Below are positions 11,071-23,155 of a stretch of 64,000 nucleotides of DNA, piece by piece. The first letter of the stretch is position 1. Each line of letters starts with the position of its first letter. A program made the position numbers and the translations under genes. The notes beneath the pieces were generated by a model, which was not told where the DNA came from, searched no databases, and was given only the letters and a program-made list of their open reading frames with translations. The DNA is taken from the NCBI GenBank assembly GCA_016748015.1, contig JAAOMT010000376.1, positions 62,001 through 126,000 of the forward strand, read 5' to 3'. Source of the stretch: Geosiphon pyriformis. Lineage: Eukaryota; Glomeromycota; Glomeromycetes; Archaeosporales; Geosiphonaceae.

Positions 11071-13319
11071 AATTTAATAAAACCAATATTATTTTTTTAA
11101 AAAAAATTTTATGTAAGTTTTAATGTATTAACCTTTAAACTAATAAATATATTTTTTAAAAATAAAAAAATAAACCAAAATAAAAAACTCTTAATTTAAT
11201 TAATAAATCATTAAAATAAAAGAGCAAATAAACAAATTTTTAAATTATACAAAAATTAAAAAATTAAAATGAGATTTAATTTTAATTTAAACATAATTAT
11301 TTTAATATTTAATAATAAAAATTTAATAATCTGTTTAAATTAAAATTTTCTAAAATTATTTAAAATTTAATTTTTATTTAATAATAAAAATTTTAATATA
11401 CATAATTAAAATAATTAATTACTTTATTAATTTAATTTAAACAATAAATTATTAATTAATTTAATTACTTAATATTTTTTAAACCAAATTTAAAAAACTT
11501 TTTTTTTTGTTTTTTCTAAAAACCCAAGAAAAAAAATTTTTAAACAAGTTTTTTGTTTTTATTTTTTTATTTAAAAATTAGTAGACGTCTATAGTTTAAT
11601 TTAAGTATGTTTAATAAGAAAACTGGTGAAAATTTTGGGTTTAAAAAAATTACAACAAATAAATTAAAAAAGTTTGAAAAAAAGATCAAAATTTTTAATT
11701 TTAACAATAATATAATTTTAAATAAGTTCGAAATATTTGGTAATAAATATAATATTGTAAATAAAAATAAACAAATAAAACTAATATCAAAATATAATTA
11801 TATAATATCATAATAGTTTTAAAATAAATACACTTAAAACAAACTTGGTAAAGAATATGATAATAGTTTTTTTAAAAAACCAAATTTTAATATATTTAAT
11901 AATAATAATAAAATAATTATAAAACTGTTTTCTGCATTTTTAAAGATTGTTTTTTTGCTAATTTCTTTTTTTTTTCAAGAAAAAAATTGTATTTGCTATA
12001 AAAAAATATTTTATTTTAAATATTAATTTATTAGTTATAAGTAAAAAATATTTCAAAAATAATTATAATAAAAAAAAGCTGTTTTATTAATAATTAGTTT
12101 TTATCTTCTTAAAATTTTAAATAATAAATAATTATTAAAAGAAATTTTAATTAATATTTCAAAAAAACTATAATTATAGTAATTTTTATGTTTAATAATA
12201 TTAAGTTAGTTAAGTTGTAATTAATTAGTTTTTGGCAAAAAAATATAATAAAATTTGCTAAATTAAATTAAATTAATAATATTATATGAATATAATTTAT
12301 CTTTATTAAAAAAAACTATACATATTATTAAAAAACTTTTAATAAAAAAATATGTACTATATTTTATTTTATATATTGCTAATAAATATTAATATTCATA
12401 ATTTTGAAAATTTTGAATATTCTATAAATAAAATATATGTATTATTAATCAAAATTAAATTATTTACACCAAATTTTAATGTATTATAATTTATTGTAAA
12501 TCAAAAAAGATATAATAAAAATTACAAATTAAATTTTTATTTAAAAAATTTAAATATAATTTTTTAAAGTATACTATTTACAATTGTTTTAATTATATAA
12601 TTATATAATTATAAAATATGGTTTTGTTAATATGTCTTATTTTAAGTTTAAAAATATTTATTTAATAATATTAAGTTGTGTTTTACTTATATTTATGCCA
12701 AAAAACTAGTTTTCATTAATTGTTTTATGACTTTTAATAATAAATTTTAAGCTTAAATAATTAGCAAATTTGGTTAAAAATACTTTTGCTTCTTTTTAAG
12801 TTTAATTTTAAGTAATATGAGTTTAAAAATAAGCAAATTTTAAAAAAAATTTAAATTGTTAATTAATTTAATTTTTTAATCAGATTTTTGTTTTTTTATA
12901 ATAATAAATTTTATGATTTTTTCTTTTTTTCCATTAGTTTTTGTTTTAATTTAGTTTTTAATAAAAATATAAAAATAATGTTGGCTTTTTTAAGAATAAA
13001 ATACTTGTTAATATTAAATTAAGATCAAAAATAAATATATTAAAAAAAAATTAAATATTTTTTAAATAAAATTTTTGATTTAACAAATAAATAAAGTTTT
13101 TAAGATACTATATTAAATTTGTTATCTATTTTTTTTATGAATATTTTAATTTGAAAATTTGTTATATATAATATTTTTAATATAAACAATTTTGCTAAGC
13201 AAAAAAAACATTATTAAATAACATAAAAAATTTAATAAAACTATTTTAATTATAATAAAAACTAAGTTGAAAAATAAAACTGGTTTTTAAATTATGCACA
13301 AATTTAAAAAATTAAAATA
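9471..13319. other. very AT-rich DNA, probable decayed repeats
   Basis: Long AT-rich stretch with an (ATT)n run near 11018-11061. A Lys- and Asn-rich frame at 11607-11813 (+) has no family features; it could be the remains of a LINE ORF1 belonging to the relic that starts near 13320, but I cannot show this. Confidence 0.5.
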
Positions 13320-14780
13320 TTTTGTTTTGGTAATAATTTTGGTTTTATAAACTTTAATGTTATTATAATTGTTAATAAAAATTTTGTTAGATATTTATTT
13401 AAGATTTCTAAAATTGCTAATAAATTTTTAGTAATTAAATTTTTGTTTAAAAAAAGTTGTTTGTTTTAATTATTAAATTTTATGTAATTATATTTGCCAA
13501 GAAATCTTTTAAGCTATTATTATTAATAATATAATTATTTAAAAACATTTTTGTAATAATAAAAGAATATTTTAATAAAAATAAAATAAAGCACAGTATT
13601 AGTTTTAAAAAATATTTAATTTTGAATTTATATAACTTTTTTAATAGCAAATATTTCTATTTAAAGAAAATTTATAAATATTATTTTTTTGTTAAGATAT
13701 TTTCAAAAACTGTGTTTTATAAATTTAATAATACAGTTAATTAAGTTTCTAATATTAGAAAAGTTGTTTTAAAAATTTTGAAAACTGTTATTAAAAATAA
13801 TTTAAATAAAAAATATAAATTATTGCTTGTTTAATATTTTTTTAACTTTTTTAAAGTTAAAAAGTTTCAGGTTTTGTCAAATATTGACAATTTTTTTGTG
13901 AATTTTTCTTTGAATTTATTTAATATTAAAAAGTTTTATTGTATTTTTAAGATTTATAAAATTAAAATAAACAAATATATAAAAAGTTTGTGTTTGATAA
14001 AAGTTATATAATTAAAAAGATATTAAACTATTATTAAAAAAATTGTTTTAGATTATTTGGTTTTTGAAAGTAATATTATTTTAAATTTAATTTAAAATTG
14101 ATATTATTATAAAAAAATGAATTTATAAATACTAAATTTTTAAAAAAAAATTTTTGAAAACAGCAATCCAAATTTTTAAATTATATAGATAATAATTGTT
14201 TTTTTAAAATTATAAAACATATTAATTTTAATAAATTATTAAATATTATAAAAAATCTACTTAAGAAAAATAATAAAATTTTCTAAGATTTTAAATAAGT
14301 TTTGAAATTATATAATCAATTTGTTGTAGATTAATTGTTAAATTTACTAGATTTTTGTTTAATAATAAAATAAATTTTATAATAATTCTTAAATTTTATA
14401 AAATAAAATTTTGATAAATATATGATCTAATTAATTTACAAAAGCTGTATTAATTTTTGGTAGTATAAAAAATTTAATATTAAGATTAATAAATTTTGAT
14501 TATAATTTTATGATTAAACATAAATAATTTTTTTGTAAACTTGTTTAAAAATATAATACAGATATTAAATATTAAAAAAAAATATGAATTAAAAGTTATA
14601 ATATTTGTTTTTTACAAATTAAAAAAATTATAGTTAGTATAATTGTATAATTTGGTTTTATTTATTAAATAATCAGTTATATATAAAAAATACATAAATT
14701 ATATCTAATTTAAAATATTTAATTATTGTATCATATTAAATATTAATTAAATTATATTTATTAAGTTTTATAAAAAATAA
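13320..14780 (+). mobile_element. deeply decayed LINE copy G
   Basis: Faint but collinear similarity to the LINEs in this window. Around 13330-13450 a frame with stops reads NNFGFINFNVIIIVNKNF and then IKFLFKKS, matching the endonuclease region of copies A and B. Around 13960-14090 INKYIKSL and KKIVLDYLVFESNIIL match the linker before the reverse transcriptase. Around 14230-14370 a segment ending NLLDFCLII matches the start of the RT domain. At 14660-14770 lies an AT-mutated version of the LINE 3' tail. Only about 300 bp separate RT start and tail, so most of ORF2 is deleted. Nearly all C and G at informative positions have become T and A. Confidence 0.55.
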
Positions 14781-16834
14781 AATCTATTGTTTTAAGTAAA
14801 ACTACTAAAAATATTTTGTTTAAAATCTTGTTAAACAAAATTTCTTGTACTTGTAAAAATAGTAAAGTTTTTTAAAATAACAATTTTTTTGTTTAAAAAA
14901 CATATATATATATATATATATTTATTATTAATTTAATTATTAAAGATTTTTTTAAAATTTAATTAATATTATAAATATTTATAAAATATATAATTTAAAA
15001 AATTAATATTATTTATAAAATAGTTTTTACAAAATTAATATATATATAAAATTTAATATTGTATTTAATTTATTATATAAATATAATATATATAATAAAT
15101 TAAACTAAAAAGAAAATTTTTTTTTTGTTAAATAAAATCAAAAAAAATAAACATATATATAGATATTATAAGAATTGTTTGTTTTGGTTTATCTTATATT
15201 TTTTTATGAAATATATATTTAATATAAGCAAGCTTACTAACTGTATTATAAAATTTCTTGTTATTTTATGTTCTATAATCTGTTTAAGATTTATAACAAC
15301 AGTTAATATATTCTTAATACTCATTATTTTTTGTACTTCTTATTTTTTATTAGAGCTATCATATTTTGTTTTAAAATTTGTTATAATATAATTTGCAATT
15401 CAGATATTTCAAAGTAATTATATTGTTTTCTTCAAATAAATTTATTGATTTTTTAATTAATAAGTATGTACAATTTAGTTGTATGTAATTAAACTCTTTA
15501 TAGCAATCTTTAATCTTTTTTAATACTATTTTTTAATTATAATTAAATATTATTTCTAAGTTTGCAGTTTTATTTTGAAAGTTGTTATTTATATCGATTA
15601 AAAAAATGTCAATTTAGTATTAGCAATAAGTAATTATTTTATTTGAAATATTTTTTTATGCTTTATAAATTAAACATATTGCTTAAAGTTGATTAATTAC
15701 ATAAATATTATCAGTATTATTATCAAAAAAATTCAATACATAATAAAAAATGGCAATAGTAATGTGTTTTAAAACAATAAATAATTTTAGCATCCATAAA
15801 CTGAATATGTACTGTTAAGTTAAATACAAACTATTCTATATAAATATTTGTAATAAATAATTGTGATTAGCAAAATTATCTATTAACAACAATATGTTTT
15901 GGTTTTTTTTATGCAGTTAATAGTCTTAATTAACAAGCTACTATTAAAAAATATTATCAGTTATTTAGTATAAATGTTTAAATAATATTAAAAACCAAGT
16001 TGTTTTTTTGTTTTCTTTTGAAAACAGCATAAATATTTAACATAACTAATAATAAGTGGTAACAAACACTTAAAGTTATCAATATTAGTTGTAAAGACAA
16101 ATATTAATTACACTTTTGATTGTTTGGTATCATAATATAATATTGTAATAAGACTTTAATTTGGTAATATGGCATATTATAGTGCAGTTTTATCTATATT
16201 AAAAATATTATATAACTTTTAATTAGCAAAAAGTGTTATTTTATATATTTACTTATCTTCAATATGCTTAATATTGGCTGATAATATATTACTATAAAAG
16301 TAAAGTAAATGCAATTTAATATAATTTTTAAATCTTTTAAGTTAGCCATTAAATAGTTTTTAATACTTATTTTCTGGAATATTTAATTAATTATAGAACT
16401 TTATATTAACAATTGAAATTATATTTTCAATAAGTATTATTCCACACAATTTTGTCTCTTAAACAAAAATAACAAATGCTTTATTAAAGTCAGAATTACA
16501 TATTATATATATATACTTACTAATTAAGTCATATATTATATTTGCTTATAAATAAAAATTTAGTTTATCTTTGATTCAAGCCAAAACTAAAGACTATTTT
16601 ATGTATAAAAAACCATTTTTTTTAAAGTGTTTTGTAATTTTTAATTGGTTTTTATTATTTATATAATATTAATTAAGTATTATAAGCTTATTATAAAGTG
16701 TAGTATTTTCACAACTTTATAAAACACAAGCTAAAAAAATAGCATGTTTTTTGTTATTAAACATAATAAAATTAAAAGACAAAAAAAAGTATAGTTAAGA
16801 CTTTAATCAAATAAAACTGATCCAAAAATTCGAC
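14781..16834. other. AT-rich, no gene seen
   Basis: Contains an (AT)n run at about 14902-14921. A hydrophobic 88-codon frame at 15125-15391 (+) has no Met start near a host-like context and no recognisable features; in DNA this AT-rich such frames arise by chance. Confidence 0.5.
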
Positions 16835-17315
16835 TTGATTACTTATATAATTAATAATAATTTAAAACTTGAAATAATTCAAAATGCTGATTTAATTATT
16901 CATATAATCAATAATAATTTAGAACTTAAGACAATTTAAAACTCTAACTTAATTACTTATATAATTAATAATAATTTAGAACTTGGAACAATTTAAAACT
17001 TTAACTTGATTACTTATACAATCAATAATAATTTAAAACTTAGAACAATTCAAAACTCTGACTTAATTACTTATACAATTAATAATAATTTAGAATTTAA
17101 AATAATTTAAAACTTCAACTTGATTATATATATAATTGATAATAATTTAGAACTTAAAACAATTTAAAACTTTAACTTGATTATATATAAAATTAGTAAT
17201 AATTTATAACTTAAAACAATTCAAAACTTTGACTTAATTACTTATACAATCAATAATAATTTAAAACTTAGGACAATTCAAAACTTTGACTTAATTATTT
17301 ATATAATTAATAATT
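16835..17315. repeat. 57-bp tandem repeat, eight full units plus a partial
   Basis: Eight consecutive 57-bp units run from 16835 to 17290, with a partial ninth to about 17315. Every unit begins TTGATTA or TTAATTA, has a central AATAATAATTTA-like block, and ends in an AAAACTTTAAC-like block. The period holds exactly over all eight copies with no length variation; only point differences, mostly transitions, separate units. All frames contain stops, so it is not coding. It lies just beyond the 3' end of LINE copy A. Confidence 0.9.
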
Positions 17316-17754
17316 ATTTTGTTGAATAAATAATATTATATTATTATATAGTATTTTTAGTTATAAAAATATTAATTTGCTTTACTGTAATTTTATCAGA
17401 ATTAGCAGAATTTAAATTAAATCTAACATTTAAAATAATTCATACTAATAGTAAAAAGTTATAAATTATTGAGTATTACAGATATAAATTATAAATATAA
17501 AAATTTTTTAACTATTAAATTGATAGATTTAAAATACTATAACTTATTACAAGTTATGAGTTATCTTAAATTTGACTGTAATATTAATTAAATTAACAAT
17601 AATTATATTATTATTATAAGTAATTTTTTTTAAATAATAAACAATTAATTATAATAATTTTTATTAATTAAAGAATTAAAAATATGTTTGTAATTTTTTT
17701 TTTATTAGCTTTTAATAAGTAAAGCCCAATTACTATCTAGTACAAAAAGCCAAA

Positions 17755-20700
17755 CTAAGTGCTATTAGCAACACCAGCAGTTCTAACATCTTTTAATGAA
17801 CTGTCTGTATAGATGTCAAACGAACTGGACCAAATCTTATGCAAACTACTTTGAATATCAGAAAACTTCACAGAATTCAGAACATTCAGCTTAAGTAGAA
17901 GATTGTTCCCAGTACAGACAGTTAATGAAAAGTCCACATCCATTAAAAACTTTGAAACAGTCACAAACCAGAAAAAAACAGAACCTCTTGGATTCAACTT
18001 TTTCCAATGATGAAAAGTCTTCTAATCCATCAAGCAATTTTTTCTATTAAACAGTCTGTTACCAAAAGTGACACCAAAACGTTTTAACAAACAAACCAAG
18101 TTAAAGTAAAGAGCATTTTCCAACACAAAAGATATAAGAAACACACCAGGACTACAAAAAGCACTCAATAAATTGTTAGCTAAAAACAACTCACTATCCA
18201 AAAAAATCTTAACCACACCAGCTAGAAAATTGTTTACAGAGCTAACACATAACTTAACAGGGAACTGCAAGGGATTCAGTGGAGCCCAATTCAGAACTTG
18301 CAAATTCAAAAATCTATGATTGAATAGACACCCAAAAATACCAAGAGCATTGAAAAATGAAATCACAGCAGCTGATTTGCACTCTGACTGCAATTGCTTA
18401 AAAAACTTCAAGCCATATAATGAGGGGTGATGCAATGCTTCAACTGGAAAATCATGTGGCAAATGTGTCTTAGACCTAAAACCTCTCCGAATTATAACAT
18501 CCCACTTGCGGCAAACCTTCAATAAAACAAAACTAAACTGGGTTTTATAGCTAATAATAGACTGCAGAATAGCCACAACCAAATAGGAGAACTGCTTATT
18601 AGTAATAATTTTTCTGAACACCACATTAACAAAAAAGTGCACATCTGAATAAGCTTTGGCCACACTTGGCTTAGACAACTCTTTAGTAGACAGAAAAATA
18701 CCCAAGTACCTATGAGTCTTACCTTTTTTAACTATTGAAATTGGCTGACCACTAATACTCAAAGATGCTACTCTAACAACTTGATTAATAGGAATGGCCA
18801 CAGTCTTTTCATTGTTGATAAAAATGTCATTGATTGCAAAAAACTTACTAGCAATATTCAGAACATACTGCATTGACATTTGACAATTACTAACCCAAAT
18901 TGTATTATCCACAAATGCATCTGCAGCCAAAAAGAAAGACATCCCACCACTAGTCTTAATTTTACCAGTTCTAGCTACAAACTTAGTGTTAATTTGATAA
19001 CCACACAAATGCTCATGCCTCTTAACTTTGCATAAAAGGGGGTTGTAAAAAATTCTCCAGAGAAGAGGCAAAAAGACTTCACCTTGATCCAAGCCATCAC
19101 AAACCCTGTATTCACCAGTAAAACTGAAGTTTGTCATAACTCTATTTATCCTATCACTATGTATACCACTAAAAAATCTGATAAACTTATCACATATTTT
19201 GATCTAACATAAGTTAGCCTCTAAGTGATGCCAGCCCACAGAATCATAAGCCTTGCATATGTCTTGAAAAACCAACCAAAGTTTTCAACCTTTTTCCAGA
19301 GCATTTTCAACAACTAAACCAACTATGAATACTGGAGATTAAATAGACATACCCTTTAAAATAGAAAAGTTATCACTCTGAAGAACACCAAACTCACTGC
19401 ATACAGAAGAGATTTTATCAGAAAGAATCTTGGAGAAAATTTTCTTAGTAGTCTCGATCAAAGCTATAGGCTGTGTGTTCGTAAGAATCTCATCCCAATC
19501 ATACAGTTTAAAGATCATTGAGATCCAAGCCCTCCTTTACAAAACAGGAACACTACCAACCAACAAATATCTATTCAATAATCTCAAGAGATATTTCAAT
19601 ACTCCAACACTACCATGCTTTCATAGTTCATTAAAGATGCCAGACAAGCCAGCTGCTTTACCATTGGGCAGGCCATTAACAACTAAGAGCAACTTATTCA
19701 AACTGATAACACCCATTACATTAGAAAAAACACAATTCTGCATATAATCCAACAGAGTATATTAATAAGTTCAGAGGTCAGGCATCATCTATTTCCTAGT
19801 CTAACTCTTCATGATTTTATCAACATTGAGCTTTACTTTCTCAGGTTCCAAAATTAATTTATCATCCACAACTAGATAATTCAGAACTACTTTGCAAGAA
19901 GGCCAATCCAAAACACTTCTAATCATGCTGTCTTTGTCAGAGCAGAAATTTTCTATGCACTTCGATATTACCAGTTTAATAGAAGCCTCTTTAGCCACTC
20001 TTGACTCATATATCTTAGATCTTCTGTATTCTTTACAAACCAATGACAAATGTCCAAGAACTACTTCAATCTTCTCACTCAAGCCAACCAAGTCAGCAAA
20101 GACATGAGCCTTGGCACTATTCAAAGTAGACCATGTTTTCATAAGGCAATCAACCCTAAGCAAATCACTCGAGACAAATTTTTTAACAATCTTGACAACC
20201 AATAATTCCAAACCAAAGAACTTAGAAGAAAATTTATTCCTAAAACAATCAAACTCACTAAACTACTGTTTTGAAAATGTCTTATCAGCTGATTCTATTA
20301 CCATTCTCTCTAAAATTATCCACATAGCATCCACATCACTGTGAGTTTCAGCACCAAGAAATTCATCAGCAACTACCAAAAGTTTGGCAAAAAGGCAATC
20401 CCTAAAACCAGTCTATTTGGGACCATTAGCATTTTTAATTTTGAACTTCCAACAATTTTTGTTAGTCTGTTTGTACAAACTATTTAACTGAACATCTAAG
20501 AGTCCACCCAAGCCAATTGAAACTGAAACAATACTATAATTAATATCAAAAAAACCAGACACAAAGCAGACCTGATGACCAGTGACAGTAAAAGAAAGAT
20601 TTCTACTGACAAAAATAAAATCAATTGTCTTCTCAACTTCCCATAAATTGCTTCATGTAGGGGTCTTTATCATATGATGATTGGCAAACAAATTGATCAA

Positions 20701-21246
20701 ACCCAGACCCAAACAAAACTTGAAAGTTGCACTCTTTCCAGACCCATTCTCATTAAAATCTCTATCTAAAACCACAAAAGTGCTAGAATTAACAGCTTCT
20801 GCAATCAAGAAGTTCACCTCTAAAGCTTGACCAAATCTGGTCTCAAAAGAGACACCAGCATACAAACCCAGAATTGTGACTGATAGTTTGCCTTTAAACA
20901 AAAGCCAAACTGAAATAATCCTGTCAGAAATCTTCTTTATCTTAGACACATGGCAAGCCAATAAATTGTTTATAATTACAACAACTCTAATGTCAAGAAA
21001 ATTTTTATTTAAGCCAGAAATAAAGACATATACACCCTTAAACTTATTAGCAATCTAAAGCTTGATACTGAACCTCAATTTAGTTTCTGTAACAAAAAAC
21101 ACCATATTGCCAAAATTCACATGCCAATGCACAACATCCATTTGCTTTGCAAGAACATTAATGCTACAAACATTGCATGCAACAAACTTCCAAACCAAAC
21201 CACTTATTGGGAGAGAGAAAAAACCAAAAACTCCAAGCCAACACAC
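17755..21246 (-). pseudogene. LINE A ORF2: endonuclease + reverse transcriptase, RNase H truncated
   Basis: Endonuclease pieces lie at 21246-20653. The GDFN motif near 20755 reads LDRDFN, a Gly-to-Arg change that G-to-A mutation would cause. The RT covers about 19800-18022, with a long uninterrupted segment of 371 codons at 19137-18022. The catalytic box near 18910 reads AFVDNTIW, where copy B has AFVDDTIW, so one catalytic Asp is now Asn. An RNase H start (DIYTDSSLKD) is at about 17780-17810 and then the frame is cut off. In-frame stops sit where copy B keeps Trp or Gln, for example KL(stop)IANKF against KLWIKNKF. Not functional. Confidence 0.8.
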
Positions 21247-23055
21247 AACTGATCTAATTTTACCAAAACAAAACCAATTGAGACTTCAAGAGCCACCAAC
21301 TTAGACTCCAGACAGTCCACCTTGGTAGTTAAGATTTTTGAGCTACTGAAGCCTAGAGCCAGAACAACAGGGGGAGTTGCAGACACTATCACTGAACCAT
21401 CCAAAACCATATTTAAATCTAAATCTACATTGACAACTATTGGGACAACTGAATGGCCAGAAGAGAGAGAGAGGGCCAAAGACACCAATTTCATGCTGCT
21501 GAGTTTGCACACAATGCCAGAAACTTGGTCAGTTAGCAGCTTTAAGGATTGTTCAAAAAAGCCAAATGAGCATCTAAAGACAAATTGCCAATCAAGACAG
21601 GAAGAAAACCATCATTTAAACCTGAAGTGACAAACAAAGGGGAACCAGAACCAAAAGCAAAGTGAAAACCATCAGAGCCCAAGATTTACCACCAAAGACA
21701 GCAGAGCAGAATATTGGAACACTTTTTTTCTTATACAACTTAGCCAACTAAAGACGACATTCATTAGACACAACTCTTTTAAATGTTTTTAAAGGCTTAA
21801 AAGAGGATGCAACAGATGCATTACATTCCAGAGCAGAATGACCAAACTTTCATATTTCTCACACCAAACCAAATCTATCCTTGCCCAAGAAAGTTTAATT
21901 CTGCCAAGAATTGGCTCTATGCAAAAGGCAGATTTCAGATCATCATCAGATTCAAAACCAACTACAGCACAGTAAATCCTATTGCCAGTTTTCAAAGATC
22001 TGTTTATGATACAAGTTTTCCTACCAGCTCTTTCTAGAAGAGTCCCAAGATCATGTGCCATCGTTTCCACTAGCAAAGTAAACAAAAGCACTCTAAACTG
22101 ATCCCTTAATGCTCAAGTCTCACAATTCTCTACTGCTTTGGCTATGTGCACAGAATTCTTACCAATTAGGAATGATTACTTAGAGGCTAACAAATTAGCT
22201 TGGTCTAATTCAGCAAACTCCACCACAGCTTTTTGTCACATTCCAATCAGTTGAATTTTGATCAACTTAATTTTCCCAAATTTGAATACTGCAGAGATAA
22301 TTATATCTTTAGGTGTATTCATGGAAATTTTTTTAATCACCACAGTCCGATCTGATCTCATTCCTTGTCTTTTAAGATCACTGTTTACATCGATCTCTTT
22401 TTTCCTGACCAATAATATAGCTATTTCTATGCTTTTTTCTAAAGTAAACGTCAATTGGATGATCCCTTCAAATTTTAAAGGGGTAGTGGCCCCCCCAAAA
22501 CCATTGATAGTTGAAAAATTTTTTCTAATGATTTGGGTTTTTGCCATCACTAATTTCCCTTCTACAGTTGAAAGATTAATGTCCAAAGCAAAAGATTGCT
22601 TAACTGAGACCTCCATCTGAGTTTTGACAATTTTGAGATCAATCCACTTTTTTTTTAAAGAGATAGAGAGGCGAGAAGAAACACTTCTTTATCATCATCT
22701 ATGTCAAAGTTGAAAAAATCAAGTGAGGAACCAAAAACAGCACCAGTATTGATACATTTTGCCTTGGAAATAGTTGCAGCTAAACCCAAAAGAGACCCAC
22801 CATTTACACCAGCCATGCCAATATTTTCATCATCATCAGACAGACTATCTATATTAGAATACATACTATTATCAAACTCAGATTTACTTAAAAAGATATC
22901 CTTTTTATCATCAGAGTGTTTAATGTTCCCAAGAACCACTTTTTTTTTTGAGCAAAAAAACCATTAGCAGAACCATGGAAAGCTTCTTTGGGTGCCTTTT
23001 TTTTTGATATATTACCACCTGAAGCAGCTTTTAAATTTATGATGAAAGAGTTATT
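21204..23055 (-). pseudogene. LINE A ORF1: RRM-like and zinc-knuckle nucleic-acid-binding protein
   Basis: Read in pieces on the minus strand. An acidic/Ser-rich N-terminus at about 23050-22655 is followed by a conserved 'INGFGGATTPLKFEGII' segment near 22500. An RRM-like fold (VVIKKISMNTPKD onward) lies at about 22350-22240. A second alpha/beta segment lies at 22091-21900. The CCHC knuckle at about 21865-21820 is damaged: its second Cys is Tyr and a one-base deletion shifts the frame. A coiled-coil segment ends it at 21512-21204. Stops fall at Trp positions, for example IGM(stop)QKAV where copy B has IGLWQKV. Its job in an active element would be to bind the LINE RNA. Confidence 0.7.
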
Positions 23056-23155
23056 ATTTAAAAAAATGTTGAAAAAACTAACAAAAGAAAATAGAAAACT
23101 TCTTTTTTTTTTAGAAAATGTGCTTTTTGAGAATTTTTAGAAATAAAAGAAAAAA

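Larger units (their letters stand above)
17694..23155 (-). mobile_element. LINE copy A (ORF1 + ORF2, internally deleted)
   Basis: Non-LTR retrotransposon on the minus strand. Its poly(A) tail appears as a T run at 17694-17703. Order 5' to 3': ORF1 with an acidic/Ser-rich start, RRM-like fold, zinc-knuckle remnant and coiled coil; then ORF2 with apurinic endonuclease, reverse transcriptase and the first strand of an RNase H. The RNase H core and C-terminal zinc-binding part are missing: the sequence jumps from the RNase H start (about 17755) to the 3' tail, as shown by comparison with copies B and F. Frames are broken mostly by TGG-to-stop and CAA-to-TAA changes. Domain order fits the I/Tad-type LINEs common in fungi. 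Confidence 0.85.

Noticed and set aside
11607-11813. Lys/Asn-rich open frame
   Set aside because: No recognisable domain; could be LINE ORF1 remains but the similarity is too weak to claim.
15125-15391. Hydrophobic 88-codon open frame that could be a small membrane protein
   Set aside because: Composition is what A/T-only DNA gives by chance (Phe, Ile, Leu, Lys, Asn, Tyr), with no splice context, no homologous features and no neighbours that would support it.
16835-17315. CRISPR-like array
   Set aside because: Units are contiguous 57-bp tandem repeats with no unique spacers, in a eukaryotic repeat region.
19892-22620. Plus-strand open frames opposite LINE A
   Set aside because: They mirror the minus-strand LINE reading frames and carry no recognisable protein features.
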